Shown: positions 1 through 8,196 of the stretch, one piece after another
How positions within the stretch are numbered: position 1 is the stretch's first letter
How the letters are laid out: every line of letters begins with the position of its first letter
NCBI GenBank assembly: GCA_902535365.1
Contig: CACATF010000001.1
Coordinates: 318,077 to 382,076 of the forward strand
Source of the DNA: an uncultured SAR86 cluster bacterium
Lineage (GTDB): Bacteria > Pseudomonadota > Gammaproteobacteria > Magnimaribacterales > TMED112
Reading direction: 5' to 3'
Length of the DNA stretch: 64,000 bases
Made by a program: the position numbers and the translations under genes
Notes under the pieces: model-generated
Told to the model about the DNA's origin: nothing
The model's database searches: none
The model's input: the letters and a program-made list of their open reading frames with translations, nothing else

Positions 1-2
1 CT

Positions 3-113
3 TGGACTTGCTATGAGGGCAAAGAAAAACCTTGTGGTAAATGCAGTGCCTGTTTAGAGAGAGCAGCTTCATTTCAGGCAATCCAGGTTAACGATCCACT
101 AGATGAGCTATAG
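3..113 (+). CDS. queC: 7-cyano-7-deazaguanine synthase QueC, C-terminal end (5' part outside window)
   Basis: Only the last 36 codons are in the window. They read a zinc-site tail with four cysteines (TCYEGKEKPCGKCSACLER), the hallmark C-terminus of QueC, which converts 7-carboxy-7-deazaguanine to preQ0 with ATP and ammonia in queuosine synthesis. The gene overlaps the start of queE by 11 bases, so the two are translationally close and act in consecutive steps (QueE makes the QueC substrate). The identification rests on this short tail plus the neighbour; both agree. Confidence 0.88.
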   Translation, partial: WTCYEGKEKPCGKCSACLERAASFQAIQVNDPLDEL

Positions 114-732
114 AATCAAAGAAATTTATTTCACACAACAAGGTGAGGGCAGCAACACAGGAAGAGATTTTGTTTTCGTTCGATTTTCAGGCTGCAACCT
201 ATGGAGTGGCAAAGAAAAAAATAGAAAATCAGCAATTTGCCAGTTCTGCGATACTGATTTTTATGGCACCGATGGTATTAATGGTGGTGTCTATTCTGCG
301 AATCAACTAATTGAAAAAATTAAATCTTTATGGGTTAGTAGAGATGACAACATAGCAGTTGTTTTAACAGGCGGTGAGCCTTTATTGCAAGTAAACGACG
401 AATTAGTGGCTGCACTTAAGCAGGAACAGATCTATATTGCAGTGGAAACCAATGGAACCTTAGATGCGCCGGATCATATTGACTGGATTTGCATGAGCCC
501 AAAGGCTAATACTGAAATTAAGTTGAAGAAAGGTAATGAAATTAAGGTTATTTTCCCGCAAGAATCGTTAGACCCAGAAAAATTCTTGTTATTCGACTAT
601 AGTGAGTTTTATCTTCAACCAATGGACTCGAATAAATATCAAGAAAATTTAAATGCAACAATAACTTATTGTCAAAAAAATCCTAAATGGAAGCTAAGCC
701 TGCAAACCCATAAAATTCTTGGTATAAGGTAA
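103..732 (+). CDS. queE: 7-carboxy-7-deazaguanine synthase QueE (radical SAM, Cx14CxxC type)
   Basis: QueE converts 6-carboxytetrahydropterin to 7-carboxy-7-deazaguanine in preQ0/queuosine synthesis. The 209-residue protein has the early glycine-rich segment QQGEGSNTG, iron-sulfur cysteines at residues 31, 46 and 49 (C-x14-C-x2-C instead of the radical-SAM C-x3-C-x2-C), the SAM-binding LTGGEPLLQ near 88-96, and the family ending LSLQTHKILG. The long C-x14-C spacing is a recognised QueE subclass. The start overlaps queC by 11 bases. The 3' end overlaps the convergent prepilin peptidase gene by 50 bases, the largest overlap in the window. Confidence 0.93.
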   Translation: MSYRIKEIYFTQQGEGSNTGRDFVFVRFSGCNLWSGKEKNRKSAICQFCDTDFYGTDGINGGVYSANQLIEKIKSLWVSRDDNIAVVLTGGEPLLQVNDELVAALKQEQIYIAVETNGTLDAPDHIDWICMSPKANTEIKLKKGNEIKVIFPQESLDPEKFLLFDYSEFYLQPMDSNKYQENLNATITYCQKNPKWKLSLQTHKILGIR

Positions 733-1441
733 TAACTAAAAAAGAACCACCAAGCCACGACCCAAAGGCATGCTGTTCCTTGTAACGCTTAACCCACAAT
801 ATTTTTACCAACAAACCAAGTGAGGCCAAAGTTATAGCATAAATGCCAAGAGGAAGTCCTAAATGCAAGCAGATGGAAAAGATTAATATGGCATCACCCA
901 ATCCAAAACCAGCGTAACCCTTAACTTTTAAAAATATAAAATAAAGCAAAAGCAATGCAGCAAATACTATGAGTGCAAACATGAAATTATTTTGCATCAT
1001 CTCAAAACTAGAATTATTTTGATGGTAATTTAGCACCCAAACTAGCATGGCAATATTGATCCAGAGTGGTATTTCTAGATAACGCTCATCGAAAATAACT
1101 AATGCCAAAACTAGAAGCGCAATAATCCCAAGATAGATACTATTTAGAGAAAAGCTTAGAAGCAAAATAACTCCAGCAAAGCCTTCAAGTGCTAAATATT
1201 TAAAATTAATCTGCTTATTACAGCAAGTAGATTTTCCATTTTGAAAAAGATAGGAAAAAACAGGAAAAAGGTTGTACCACTTTAGTTTTTCCCCACAGTG
1301 ATCGCACTTTGATCTTTTAAAAAGTTTATTTCTAAGGGATGTGTCTATCTCGTAATTATCAAATTCATATGTAATCCAGCTGCACAAACTTGCTCCAATC
1401 ATAAAAACAAGAAAAAAATTTACGAAAATTAGAATATCCAT
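683..1441 (-). CDS. pilD: Prepilin peptidase / N-methyltransferase (A24 family, PilD-like)
   Basis: Inner-membrane aspartyl protease that cleaves type IV prepilin leaders and N-methylates the new N-terminus. Starting at the ATG at 1441 gives 252 residues, a first transmembrane helix at 4-24, a cytosolic loop with CDHC at 46-49 and a second cysteine cluster (C73, C74), then several membrane helices. The two catalytic aspartates are visible: D118 (IFDERYLEIP) and D183 in the GLGD motif. The second zinc pair looks altered (S71 where a Cys is usual). No pilin or pilus assembly genes lie nearby. A reading-frame extension upstream to 1558 runs into guaB and is unlikely. Confidence 0.88.
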   Translation of the reverse strand: MDILIFVNFFLVFMIGASLCSWITYEFDNYEIDTSLRNKLFKRSKCDHCGEKLKWYNLFPVFSYLFQNGKSTCCNKQINFKYLALEGFAGVILLLSFSLNSIYLGIIALLVLALVIFDERYLEIPLWINIAMLVWVLNYHQNNSSFEMMQNNFMFALIVFAALLLLYFIFLKVKGYAGFGLGDAILIFSICLHLGLPLGIYAITLASLGLLVKILWVKRYKEQHAFGSWLGGSFLVITLYQEFYGFAGLASI

Positions 1442-1443
1442 CG

Positions 1444-1472
1444 TGGAAACAAAAACACTGTTGCTATATACT
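1444..1472 (+). promoter_or_regulatory. Candidate guaBA promoter
   Basis: TGGAAA (1444-1449), a 17-base spacer and TATACT (1467-1472) fit a sigma-70 promoter. The -10 ends five bases before the guaB ATG, so initiation would fall at or next to the start codon. The whole divergent gap to pilD is only 36 bases, so the -35 abuts the pilD start. Confidence 0.55.
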
Positions 1473-1477
1473 ATATT

Positions 1478-2938
1478 ATGGAAAAGGTTCTGACAGAAGC
1501 TCTCACATTTGACGATGTATTGGTCTTGCCAATGCATTCTGACGTCCTGCCAAAGCAAGTATCGCTTAAAACAAAATTCACTAAAAACATAGATTTAAAC
1601 CTACCGTTTTGCTCAGCAGCAATGGATACTGTAACTGAAGCTAAAATGGCTATCGCCTTAGCATCACTTGGTGGCATTGGCATCATCCATAAAAATAATT
1701 CACCAGAAGAACAGGCCGCTCAAGTTTTGCAGGTCAAAAAATTTGAAAGTGGCATTGTTCGTGATCCTATAACAATCAAATCAACCAACACACTAAAAGA
1801 ATTGGTACAGCTAACAAGAGAATTGAAGATCTCTGGTATGCCTGTGGTCGATGATGAAGAGTTAAAAGGTATCGTGACTAGTAGGGACTTTCGATATGCA
1901 CGAGATGAGGAGCAGCTAGTTTCTGAAATTATGACTCCTAAAGACAAACTAATTACAGTTCATGAAGGTGAAACACAAGATAACGTCAAAGCCTTAATGT
2001 ACAAACATAGAATAGAAAAGATTTTGGTTTTAGACGATAGTGACAAGCTTGTCGGTCTAATAACTATGAAGGACATTGAAAAATCTATCGATTATCCTCT
2101 TGCCTCTCGTGACTCTGAGGGTCGTTTAATAGTTGGTGGTGCAGTTGGCGTATCAAAAGACTTGCAGCAACGAGCCAAGTTGCTGGTTGAGGCTGGAGTC
2201 GACGTCTTTGTGCTTGATAGCGCACATGGAGATTCTAAAGGAGTTGTTGAGGCAGTCAAATTACTTAAGAAAGACTTTCCAAAGATTGATGTTGTTGCCG
2301 GGAATGTTGCCACTGGAACTGGAGCTAAGAATCTAGTTGCTGCAGGCGCTGATGCAATTAAAGTTGGAGTTGGACCTGGATCAATTTGTACCACAAGGAT
2401 TATTGCGGGAGTTGGTGTGCCGCAACTATCTGCAGTAATGGAAGTAGTAAAAGAGGCTAAGGATATCCCTGTTATCTCTGATGGTGGTGTTCGTTATTCT
2501 GGAGATGTTGTAAAAGCCATTGGTGCTGGAGCCAGCACGGTGATGCTTGGCAGTATTTTTGCTGGAACTGAAGAGGCTCCTGGCGAAGTTGAACTCTACC
2601 AAGGTAGAAGTTTTAAAACATACAGAGGTATGGGCTCAATTGGAGCTATGTCTAAGAGAACTGATGCCAATAGGTACATGCAGGGAGAAGATATTGATGC
2701 AGACAAATTAGTGCCTGAAGGCATTGAAGGCAGAGTACCATTTAGAGGCTGGCTGAAAGATGTCGTTTACCAGTTAGAAGGTGGTCTCAGACAAGGCATG
2801 GGTTATACAGGCTCAAAAGATATTGAAGAAATGAAGTCTAAGGTGCAGTTTCAGCGAATCACTAGGTCAGGTGTTCTAGAAAGCCATGTTCATGATGTAA
2901 GTATTACCAAAGAAGCACCAAACTATAGATCTGACTAA
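1478..2938 (+). CDS. guaB: Inosine-5'-monophosphate dehydrogenase
   Basis: NAD-dependent oxidation of IMP to XMP, the committed step to GMP. The 486-residue protein has the standard layout: catalytic barrel with FDDVLVLP at 11-18, two CBS domains at about 90-205, and the active-site loop GPGSICTTRI with Cys304. Length matches the family (E. coli 488). It heads a guaB-guaA unit: its stop TAA overlaps the guaA ATG (TAATG). The start has no ribosome-binding site; a -10 hexamer sits five bases upstream, pointing to a leaderless or nearly leaderless transcript. Confidence 0.97.
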   Translation: MEKVLTEALTFDDVLVLPMHSDVLPKQVSLKTKFTKNIDLNLPFCSAAMDTVTEAKMAIALASLGGIGIIHKNNSPEEQAAQVLQVKKFESGIVRDPITIKSTNTLKELVQLTRELKISGMPVVDDEELKGIVTSRDFRYARDEEQLVSEIMTPKDKLITVHEGETQDNVKALMYKHRIEKILVLDDSDKLVGLITMKDIEKSIDYPLASRDSEGRLIVGGAVGVSKDLQQRAKLLVEAGVDVFVLDSAHGDSKGVVEAVKLLKKDFPKIDVVAGNVATGTGAKNLVAAGADAIKVGVGPGSICTTRIIAGVGVPQLSAVMEVVKEAKDIPVISDGGVRYSGDVVKAIGAGASTVMLGSIFAGTEEAPGEVELYQGRSFKTYRGMGSIGAMSKRTDANRYMQGEDIDADKLVPEGIEGRVPFRGWLKDVVYQLEGGLRQGMGYTGSKDIEEMKSKVQFQRITRSGVLESHVHDVSITKEAPNYRSD

Positions 2939-4461
2939 TGAAAAAAATACTAGTTGTTGATTTTGGATCACAGTATACACAGCTTATAGCTCGTAGACTA
3001 AGAGAGCTCTCCGTCTATTCAGAAGTATGCCCTTGGGACGAAATCCCGGTTTTGGATAATGTGGAAGGGTTTATTTTATCTGGCGGGCCAGAATCATCAA
3101 ATATTGAGGGCAATCCGACTATTGATAGCCTGATTTTTGATAGTAACAAACCAATTTTGGGAATCTGTTATGGCATGCAAGTTCTTGCTCATCAAGAGGC
3201 GGGCCAGATTATCAATGAAGGGAAAAAAGAATTTGGCTATGCCAAAATAAACATCAAAGCCGATACAGTTTTGTTCAAAAATATGAGTGACTCATCAGAC
3301 GTTTGGATGTCTCATGGTGATAAGGTTGAATCTCTGCCGGACGGCTATGCCATTACGGCCACATCAGATAATTCACCTATTGCTGCCTATGAAAATACCT
3401 CAAAAAAATATTTTGGTCTGCAATTTCATCCAGAAGTTACCCATACCGAAAATGGCACTGCGATCATAAAAAACTTTCTTGATATATGTGGTATTGAGCA
3501 GAATTGGAGCTCTGATGATATTCTGCAGCAAATTGATGCGGTGGTCGCAACAGAAGTCAAAGATGAAGAAGTATTATTGGCTTTAAGTGGAGGCGTTGAC
3601 TCAACAGTGCTTGCCGCTGTTTTACATAGAACCTTAGGCAATAGGCTGACATGTGTCATGGTTGACCATGGTTTGCTCAGAAAAGATGAAGCACATAATG
3701 TTGTAACAGGCCTCAAAGAAAAAATAGGCCTTTCGGTTAATTTGGTGAATGCACAAGATATATTCCTTTCTAAACTTGAAGGCGTCACAGACCCTGAGCA
3801 AAAAAGAAAGATTATTGGCAATACATTCATAGAAGTATTTGAAAGCGAGAGTAAAAAATTAAACGACATTAAGTGGCTTGCTCAAGGCACAATATATCCT
3901 GATGTCATTGAATCAGCAGGTAATTCGAAGACAAAAGCAAAAGTCATTAAATCTCATCATAATGTCGGAGGGCTGCCAGAAAGAATGCAGCTTAAATTGT
4001 TAGAGCCCTTTCGTATGCTCTTTAAAGATGAGGTGAGAAAAATAGGCAAAGCTATTGGCTTGCCTAATGAGATTGTGGAAAGGCACCCCTTTCCAGGCCC
4101 AGGTCTTGGGATACGGATTATAGGTGAAGTCAATAAAGATCGATTGGACAAGTTAAGGGAGGCAGATCATATATTCTTATCTGAGCTTAAAAAACAAAAT
4201 CTTTATTATTCCGCAAGCCAGGCTTACGCTTTCTATCTGCCTGTAAAATCTGTTGGTGTGGTAGGTGATAACAGAATCTATGCTGATGTCATTGGACTAA
4301 GGTCAGTGAATACCACTGACTTTATGACAGCAAAAGCAACAGCCTTGCCTCATGAATTTGTTGAGCACGTATCTACTAGAATAGTGAATGAAATTGATGG
4401 CATTAGTAGAGTAGTTTATGACATCACCTCAAAACCGCCAGCTACAATTGAGTGGGAGTAA
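2938..4461 (+). CDS. guaA: GMP synthase (glutamine-hydrolysing)
   Basis: Converts XMP to GMP using glutamine and ATP. The N-terminal class I amidotransferase domain shows the nucleophile Cys77 (GICYGMQ) with His164 and Glu166 (FHPEV). The ATP pyrophosphatase domain starts near 212 with the PP-loop ALSGGVDST, and the C-terminal dimerisation domain ends in the usual ...PPATIEWE. Length 507 residues is in the family range. It shares one base with guaB, so the two GMP steps are co-transcribed. Its stop abuts the convergent DoxX gene without a single base between. Confidence 0.97.
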   Translation: MKKILVVDFGSQYTQLIARRLRELSVYSEVCPWDEIPVLDNVEGFILSGGPESSNIEGNPTIDSLIFDSNKPILGICYGMQVLAHQEAGQIINEGKKEFGYAKINIKADTVLFKNMSDSSDVWMSHGDKVESLPDGYAITATSDNSPIAAYENTSKKYFGLQFHPEVTHTENGTAIIKNFLDICGIEQNWSSDDILQQIDAVVATEVKDEEVLLALSGGVDSTVLAAVLHRTLGNRLTCVMVDHGLLRKDEAHNVVTGLKEKIGLSVNLVNAQDIFLSKLEGVTDPEQKRKIIGNTFIEVFESESKKLNDIKWLAQGTIYPDVIESAGNSKTKAKVIKSHHNVGGLPERMQLKLLEPFRMLFKDEVRKIGKAIGLPNEIVERHPFPGPGLGIRIIGEVNKDRLDKLREADHIFLSELKKQNLYYSASQAYAFYLPVKSVGVVGDNRIYADVIGLRSVNTTDFMTAKATALPHEFVEHVSTRIVNEIDGISRVVYDITSKPPATIEWE

Positions 4462-4851
4462 TCAAGCTTGAGCACTTCTTTTGCTTAAAACCAACAGTCC
4501 TGCAAATATCCCTAAATTTTTTACAAAGTTTTGGGTTTCATGTGCTTGATTAGCATCCCCAGCCATATTCCAAAAATCATGAATATAAAAATTTATTAAT
4601 AGTGTCACGACGGCTAGCACCAATGCTCCCATATAAACGTATTTGCCAACCATCAACATTGTTCCAAAAAATATTTGTGCGATTGCAACTAACGAGAGAG
4701 AAAAAGTAGGGAAGGGTACTTCTCTTAAGACGACAACATCCAAGTTATCTTGAAACAAAAAAACTTTAGCTAGACCAGGTAACAGGAAATATAAGCCAAG
4801 CAAAAACCTGCCGACAATATAAAAATATCTATCGGCAGTTATGCTATTCAC
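4462..4851 (-). CDS. DoxX-family membrane protein
   Basis: Small protein with four predicted transmembrane helices. The first helix carries the DoxX-like pattern VGRFLLGLYFLLPGLAKV. I place the start at the GTG at 4851, whose G is shared with the TAG stop of the upstream DUF305/LVIVD gene (TAGTG), the same stop-start coupling seen elsewhere here; an ATG at 4881 would add ten residues inside that gene. DoxX-like proteins occur in redox or stress modules, but the reaction of this one is unknown. It is the second gene of a two-gene unit with the secreted DUF305 protein, which suggests a shared envelope role. Confidence 0.7.
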   Translation of the reverse strand: MNSITADRYFYIVGRFLLGLYFLLPGLAKVFLFQDNLDVVVLREVPFPTFSLSLVAIAQIFFGTMLMVGKYVYMGALVLAVVTLLINFYIHDFWNMAGDANQAHETQNFVKNLGIFAGLLVLSKRSAQA

Positions 4852-7016
4852 TAATTTCCAGAACCTGCAGCTTGTGGCCAAGTCATTGGCATTTGCTGCT
4901 GAGGATTAAACAATCTTTTGGGACCTTCTGCTGGGTAAGCATTATTGGCACTTTCAATATCTGCCTCTGAGAGGTATTCACTGGGCACCAGTTTAAAGAC
5001 ATCTAGCCCACGCACTATTTCTGTGCCATAAATTACTCCTTCATAGAAATACACTGACCAAAATCCACCTGTGCCAAGACTATCTTCAGAAATTGGCCCC
5101 CTATCAAAATAGCCTATCTCAATTGGATTGCTTGAATCAGTAAAATCCATGATTGAAATACCACCTTGATACCAAGCTTGAACAAAAATATCTCGGCCTT
5201 GAACCGGAATGATTGAGCCATTGTGAGCAACACAGTTTTCAGTTTCAGTTTGTGGTGCAGGCATTTTGTAATGACTCTTAAAGACAAGCTCACCATCAAC
5301 AATGTCATAAATTGCATTAGCACCCCAATTTAATGGATCCCAAGCACGACACCTAGGCCTGCCACCGCCGCCCCATTCGTCGGTGAAGACAACTTTTGTG
5401 CCATCATTATTAAATGTAGCTGAATGCCAATAGGCAAAACCTTCATCAGTCACAACATCAATTCTTTGTGGATTATATGGATCAGAGATATCAAATAAAA
5501 TACCATTACCAGAGCAAGCTCCAGCAGCAAGATTAGCTGCAGGGAAAACTGTAATGTCATGACACTCATCAGTTCGTGAAGTACGTTGTGTTTGATCCCC
5601 ATGATCACCACCACGCCATAAACCTGCTAAAACTCCAGTCTCTTCATCAGCAAAGACAGCCGGACTCTTAACAATTTTTGCTTGAGATGGATTGTTAAGC
5701 GGAATTTCTATGACATCAATTCGAAACAAAGCTGTCCTGTTATCGCCCGGACTATCAAAACAACCAGCTAACTCTTCTTCATCACGAATACTTGAAGTGC
5801 CTGAGTTATAGACAATAATTTTGCCATCTGCATCTGGTCCTGAAACAACAGAATGAGTATGAGAGCCACGACATGTTTGCACCGCACCAACTTGCATAGG
5901 CATTGTTAAATCAGAAATATCAAAGATTCTTATACCTCTAAATCTTTCTGGTGTTGGTTCAGAACCTGCACCTTGTAAACCACAATCAACTCTACCTCTG
6001 GTATCTTGCACAGACATGATTAATAAATTTTCAACAATTGAGACATCACCTTGACCGCCAGGACAAATGACGGAGGAAATTAGAGAAGGAATACCATCAT
6101 CACCTAGATCATAAATATTAAATCCATGATAACTTCCAGCTACTAAAACATTATCTTTGAAGGCCATATCAGTGTTAGAGAAGCTAAGCATTGGTGATCG
6201 AGTATTTCTTGATGCTTCCTCTATGGACTTAACCTCATCTTTATCGTCGGGGTCTGCAGCTGCTTTCATTGCTGGGTTCTTTGGATCATAAAAACCAACA
6301 GGCTTTCTAAGCGATGCTATTAATTCCATATTGCTAATAGCCTCATCTGCGGTGAAAAGCCCTGCTGCCAAACCAGCTCGCGGATCATCGGAAAGATTGA
6401 TTAATAAACCATTCATTCGCTCAATTTCAATTGCTTGATCATTGGTTAAATCAGAAACAAACTCATTTAAGACCTGGTCATATCTTGAACCAGGTTGTTT
6501 TTTTAAAGTATCAACCATTTCAATTGCACCATCATGATGATTAATCATGAGCTGAAGAAATAGTCTATCGAAGTCAGTCCCTTTTGAGTTTTCCAAGTTT
6601 TTAAGCTGCAAAGGTGAAGCCATGCCAGCCATTTTATGCATACCCATGTGCTTCATTTCATATTTTGTACTCTCATCACGGTCTTTTAACCATGATTCCA
6701 TAAAATTTATTTCATCTGCTTGTGATCCTTCAATTCGTCCTGCTAAGTCAATAATGGCAGGTGAGTTAGTTCTTTGTGGTGCTAGTTTTGACATTGTCAA
6801 AGCTTGTTCATGATGGACAATCATGCCTTGCATGAAATAAACATCAGCTGTGGTGTAAGAGCTATTTGCTATGTTTGTTGCTTCTACAGCACTGATTGAT
6901 TTAGTTTGTTGGCCTGGCGCTCCAGGCTGAAGAATTGGTGATGGTTCACCTTTATCATCAGCAATAATAGATGATGATAGTAACGTTGTTATGAGTATTA
7001 AATTAATTTTAGACAT
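4851..7016 (-). CDS. Secreted DUF305 plus LVIVD-repeat (beta-propeller) protein
   Basis: A 721-residue exported protein. The start at 7016 gives a clean signal peptide (about 1-19, ending SSSIIA). Residues 55-208 form a DUF305 domain with two similar halves, each carrying a His-His pair in a helix (MIVHHEQA, H68-H69; MINHHDGA, H160-H161). After a linker, residues about 280-680 are LVIVD-like repeats (for example GFNIYDLGD, GIRIFDISD, GILFDISD, GISIMDFTD), predicted to form a beta-propeller. Paired cysteines and buried aspartates suggest a folded extracytoplasmic protein. DUF305 proteins are often linked to metal, especially copper, handling; a substrate cannot be named here. An alternative ATG lies at 7022. 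Confidence 0.8.
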   Translation of the reverse strand: MSKINLILITTLLSSSIIADDKGEPSPILQPGAPGQQTKSISAVEATNIANSSYTTADVYFMQGMIVHHEQALTMSKLAPQRTNSPAIIDLAGRIEGSQADEINFMESWLKDRDESTKYEMKHMGMHKMAGMASPLQLKNLENSKGTDFDRLFLQLMINHHDGAIEMVDTLKKQPGSRYDQVLNEFVSDLTNDQAIEIERMNGLLINLSDDPRAGLAAGLFTADEAISNMELIASLRKPVGFYDPKNPAMKAAADPDDKDEVKSIEEASRNTRSPMLSFSNTDMAFKDNVLVAGSYHGFNIYDLGDDGIPSLISSVICPGGQGDVSIVENLLIMSVQDTRGRVDCGLQGAGSEPTPERFRGIRIFDISDLTMPMQVGAVQTCRGSHTHSVVSGPDADGKIIVYNSGTSSIRDEEELAGCFDSPGDNRTALFRIDVIEIPLNNPSQAKIVKSPAVFADEETGVLAGLWRGGDHGDQTQRTSRTDECHDITVFPAANLAAGACSGNGILFDISDPYNPQRIDVVTDEGFAYWHSATFNNDGTKVVFTDEWGGGGRPRCRAWDPLNWGANAIYDIVDGELVFKSHYKMPAPQTETENCVAHNGSIIPVQGRDIFVQAWYQGGISIMDFTDSSNPIEIGYFDRGPISEDSLGTGGFWSVYFYEGVIYGTEIVRGLDVFKLVPSEYLSEADIESANNAYPAEGPKRLFNPQQQMPMTWPQAAGSGN

Positions 7017-7069
7017 CCGCATAGTTTTACAAAAATAATTGTTTGGTACAAGAAACCAAGTTATTTATA

Positions 7070-7075
7070 TATAAT
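7070..7075 (+). promoter_or_regulatory. -10 element (TATAAT) of the Mpo1-like gene
   Basis: Perfect TATAAT with exactly six bases to the ATG at 7082, predicting transcription from the A of the start codon. No ribosome-binding site precedes the gene. Confidence 0.6.
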
Positions 7076-7081
7076 TTAGAA

Positions 7082-7387
7082 ATGAAAAAATACAAGAATA
7101 TAAATGAATTTTATCCGTATTACCTTACCGAGCATGAAGGTAAACATACCAAACTTTTTCATTTTATAGGGACTGCACTATCAATTTATTTTCTTGTTCG
7201 TCTTTTTGTAACACTTGAACCTATAAATCTATTATTTGCATTATTATCCGGATATGGATTTGCATGGGTTAGCCATTTTTTTATTGAAAAAAATAAACCA
7301 GCAACTTTTACCTATCCTTTTTTTAGCCTAGTAAGTGACTACATTATGTTTTGGGAGATCTTAAGGGGTAAGCATAAGATTTTCTAA
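7082..7387 (+). CDS. Mpo1-like (DUF962) small membrane protein
   Basis: A 101-residue protein with the DUF962 pattern: FYPYYLTEHEGKHTKLFHFIGT near the N-terminus, two hydrophobic helices, then GYGFAWVSHFFIEKNKPATF and YPFFSLVSDYIMFW. The conserved histidines H18, H22, H27 and the SHF histidine would be the iron ligands. The yeast homologue Mpo1 is an iron-dependent dioxygenase in fatty acid alpha-oxidation; the bacterial function is unproven. The ATG at 7082 is chosen because the conserved domain starts there and a TATAAT lies six bases before it. The stop overlaps xthA by four bases. Confidence 0.82.
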   Translation: MKKYKNINEFYPYYLTEHEGKHTKLFHFIGTALSIYFLVRLFVTLEPINLLFALLSGYGFAWVSHFFIEKNKPATFTYPFFSLVSDYIMFWEILRGKHKIF

Positions 7388-8196
7388 GAAAATTCAAGAT
7401 CGAGATCTAAAACTACAGGGCAATGATCAGATGGTTTTTCCATTGCTCTTAAATCATGGTCAATTTCTGAGGAAATATATTTTTCTTGAAGTTCTTTAGA
7501 CAGAAGAAAATGATCAATTCTTAACCCTCTCTTAGGGTCTTGATCAAAGCCTCTTGATCTATAGTCAAACCAAGAGCATTTTGTTGAATCAGGATTGAGT
7601 TTTCTCCAAGTATCTTCGAGACCTGTTGCTAAAAGCTTGTCATACCATTCAATCTCTTCAGGTAAAAAAGCAGTGTGCCCCTCTCTCAACCATCTTTTAA
7701 TGCCATCTTCATTCATCCCAATGTCATTTCTATGTGGTGCAATATTGAAATCGCCTGTGAGCACAATATTAGTATCTAGATTCTTCATATGTTTGGTAAT
7801 TCTTTTGTAGTACCTATCCTTATATGGGAATTTATCTAGGTGTTTTCTATTTTCACCTTGTGGGAAATAGGAATTGCATAAAGACATTACTCCAACTGAA
7901 GTTTGAAAATCACACTGAATATATCTTTTTTGTGCTTCGTCATCACCACCATTTAATCCTTTGATAACATTAGTTGGTTCTGTTTTTGAGAATATTGCAA
8001 CGCCATGAAATCCCTTTTGACCATAATTAAAGTATTTGTACCCCAAGGACTCAGGAATTTGTGGTGGAAAATCTTCATCGCTAACTTTTATTTCTTGTAT
8101 AGCAATAAGATCAGGGTCATAAACCTCCTTCAATTTTTCTAATTGGTGAGGACGCGCTCTTAAGCCATTTATATTGAAACTAATGATTCTTATCAT
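7384..8196 (-). CDS. xthA: Exodeoxyribonuclease III
   Basis: AP endonuclease and 3'-5' exonuclease of base excision repair. The 270-residue protein begins MIRIISFNINGLRA and shows the metal ligand Glu in IQEIKVSD, the catalytic GDFNIAP block and the C-terminal SDHCPVVLD histidine. Length matches the family (E. coli 268). It is the last gene of a minus-strand run (sirtuin, mazG, acyltransferase, prc, xthA). Its ATG overlaps the TGA of prc by four bases, so translation is probably coupled. Confidence 0.95.
   Translation of the reverse strand: MIRIISFNINGLRARPHQLEKLKEVYDPDLIAIQEIKVSDEDFPPQIPESLGYKYFNYGQKGFHGVAIFSKTEPTNVIKGLNGGDDEAQKRYIQCDFQTSVGVMSLCNSYFPQGENRKHLDKFPYKDRYYKRITKHMKNLDTNIVLTGDFNIAPHRNDIGMNEDGIKRWLREGHTAFLPEEIEWYDKLLATGLEDTWRKLNPDSTKCSWFDYRSRGFDQDPKRGLRIDHFLLSKELQEKYISSEIDHDLRAMEKPSDHCPVVLDLDLEFS

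Noticed and set aside
3426-3869. 147-codon open frame antisense to guaA
   Set aside because: Covered by the conserved PP-loop region of guaA; no family signal.
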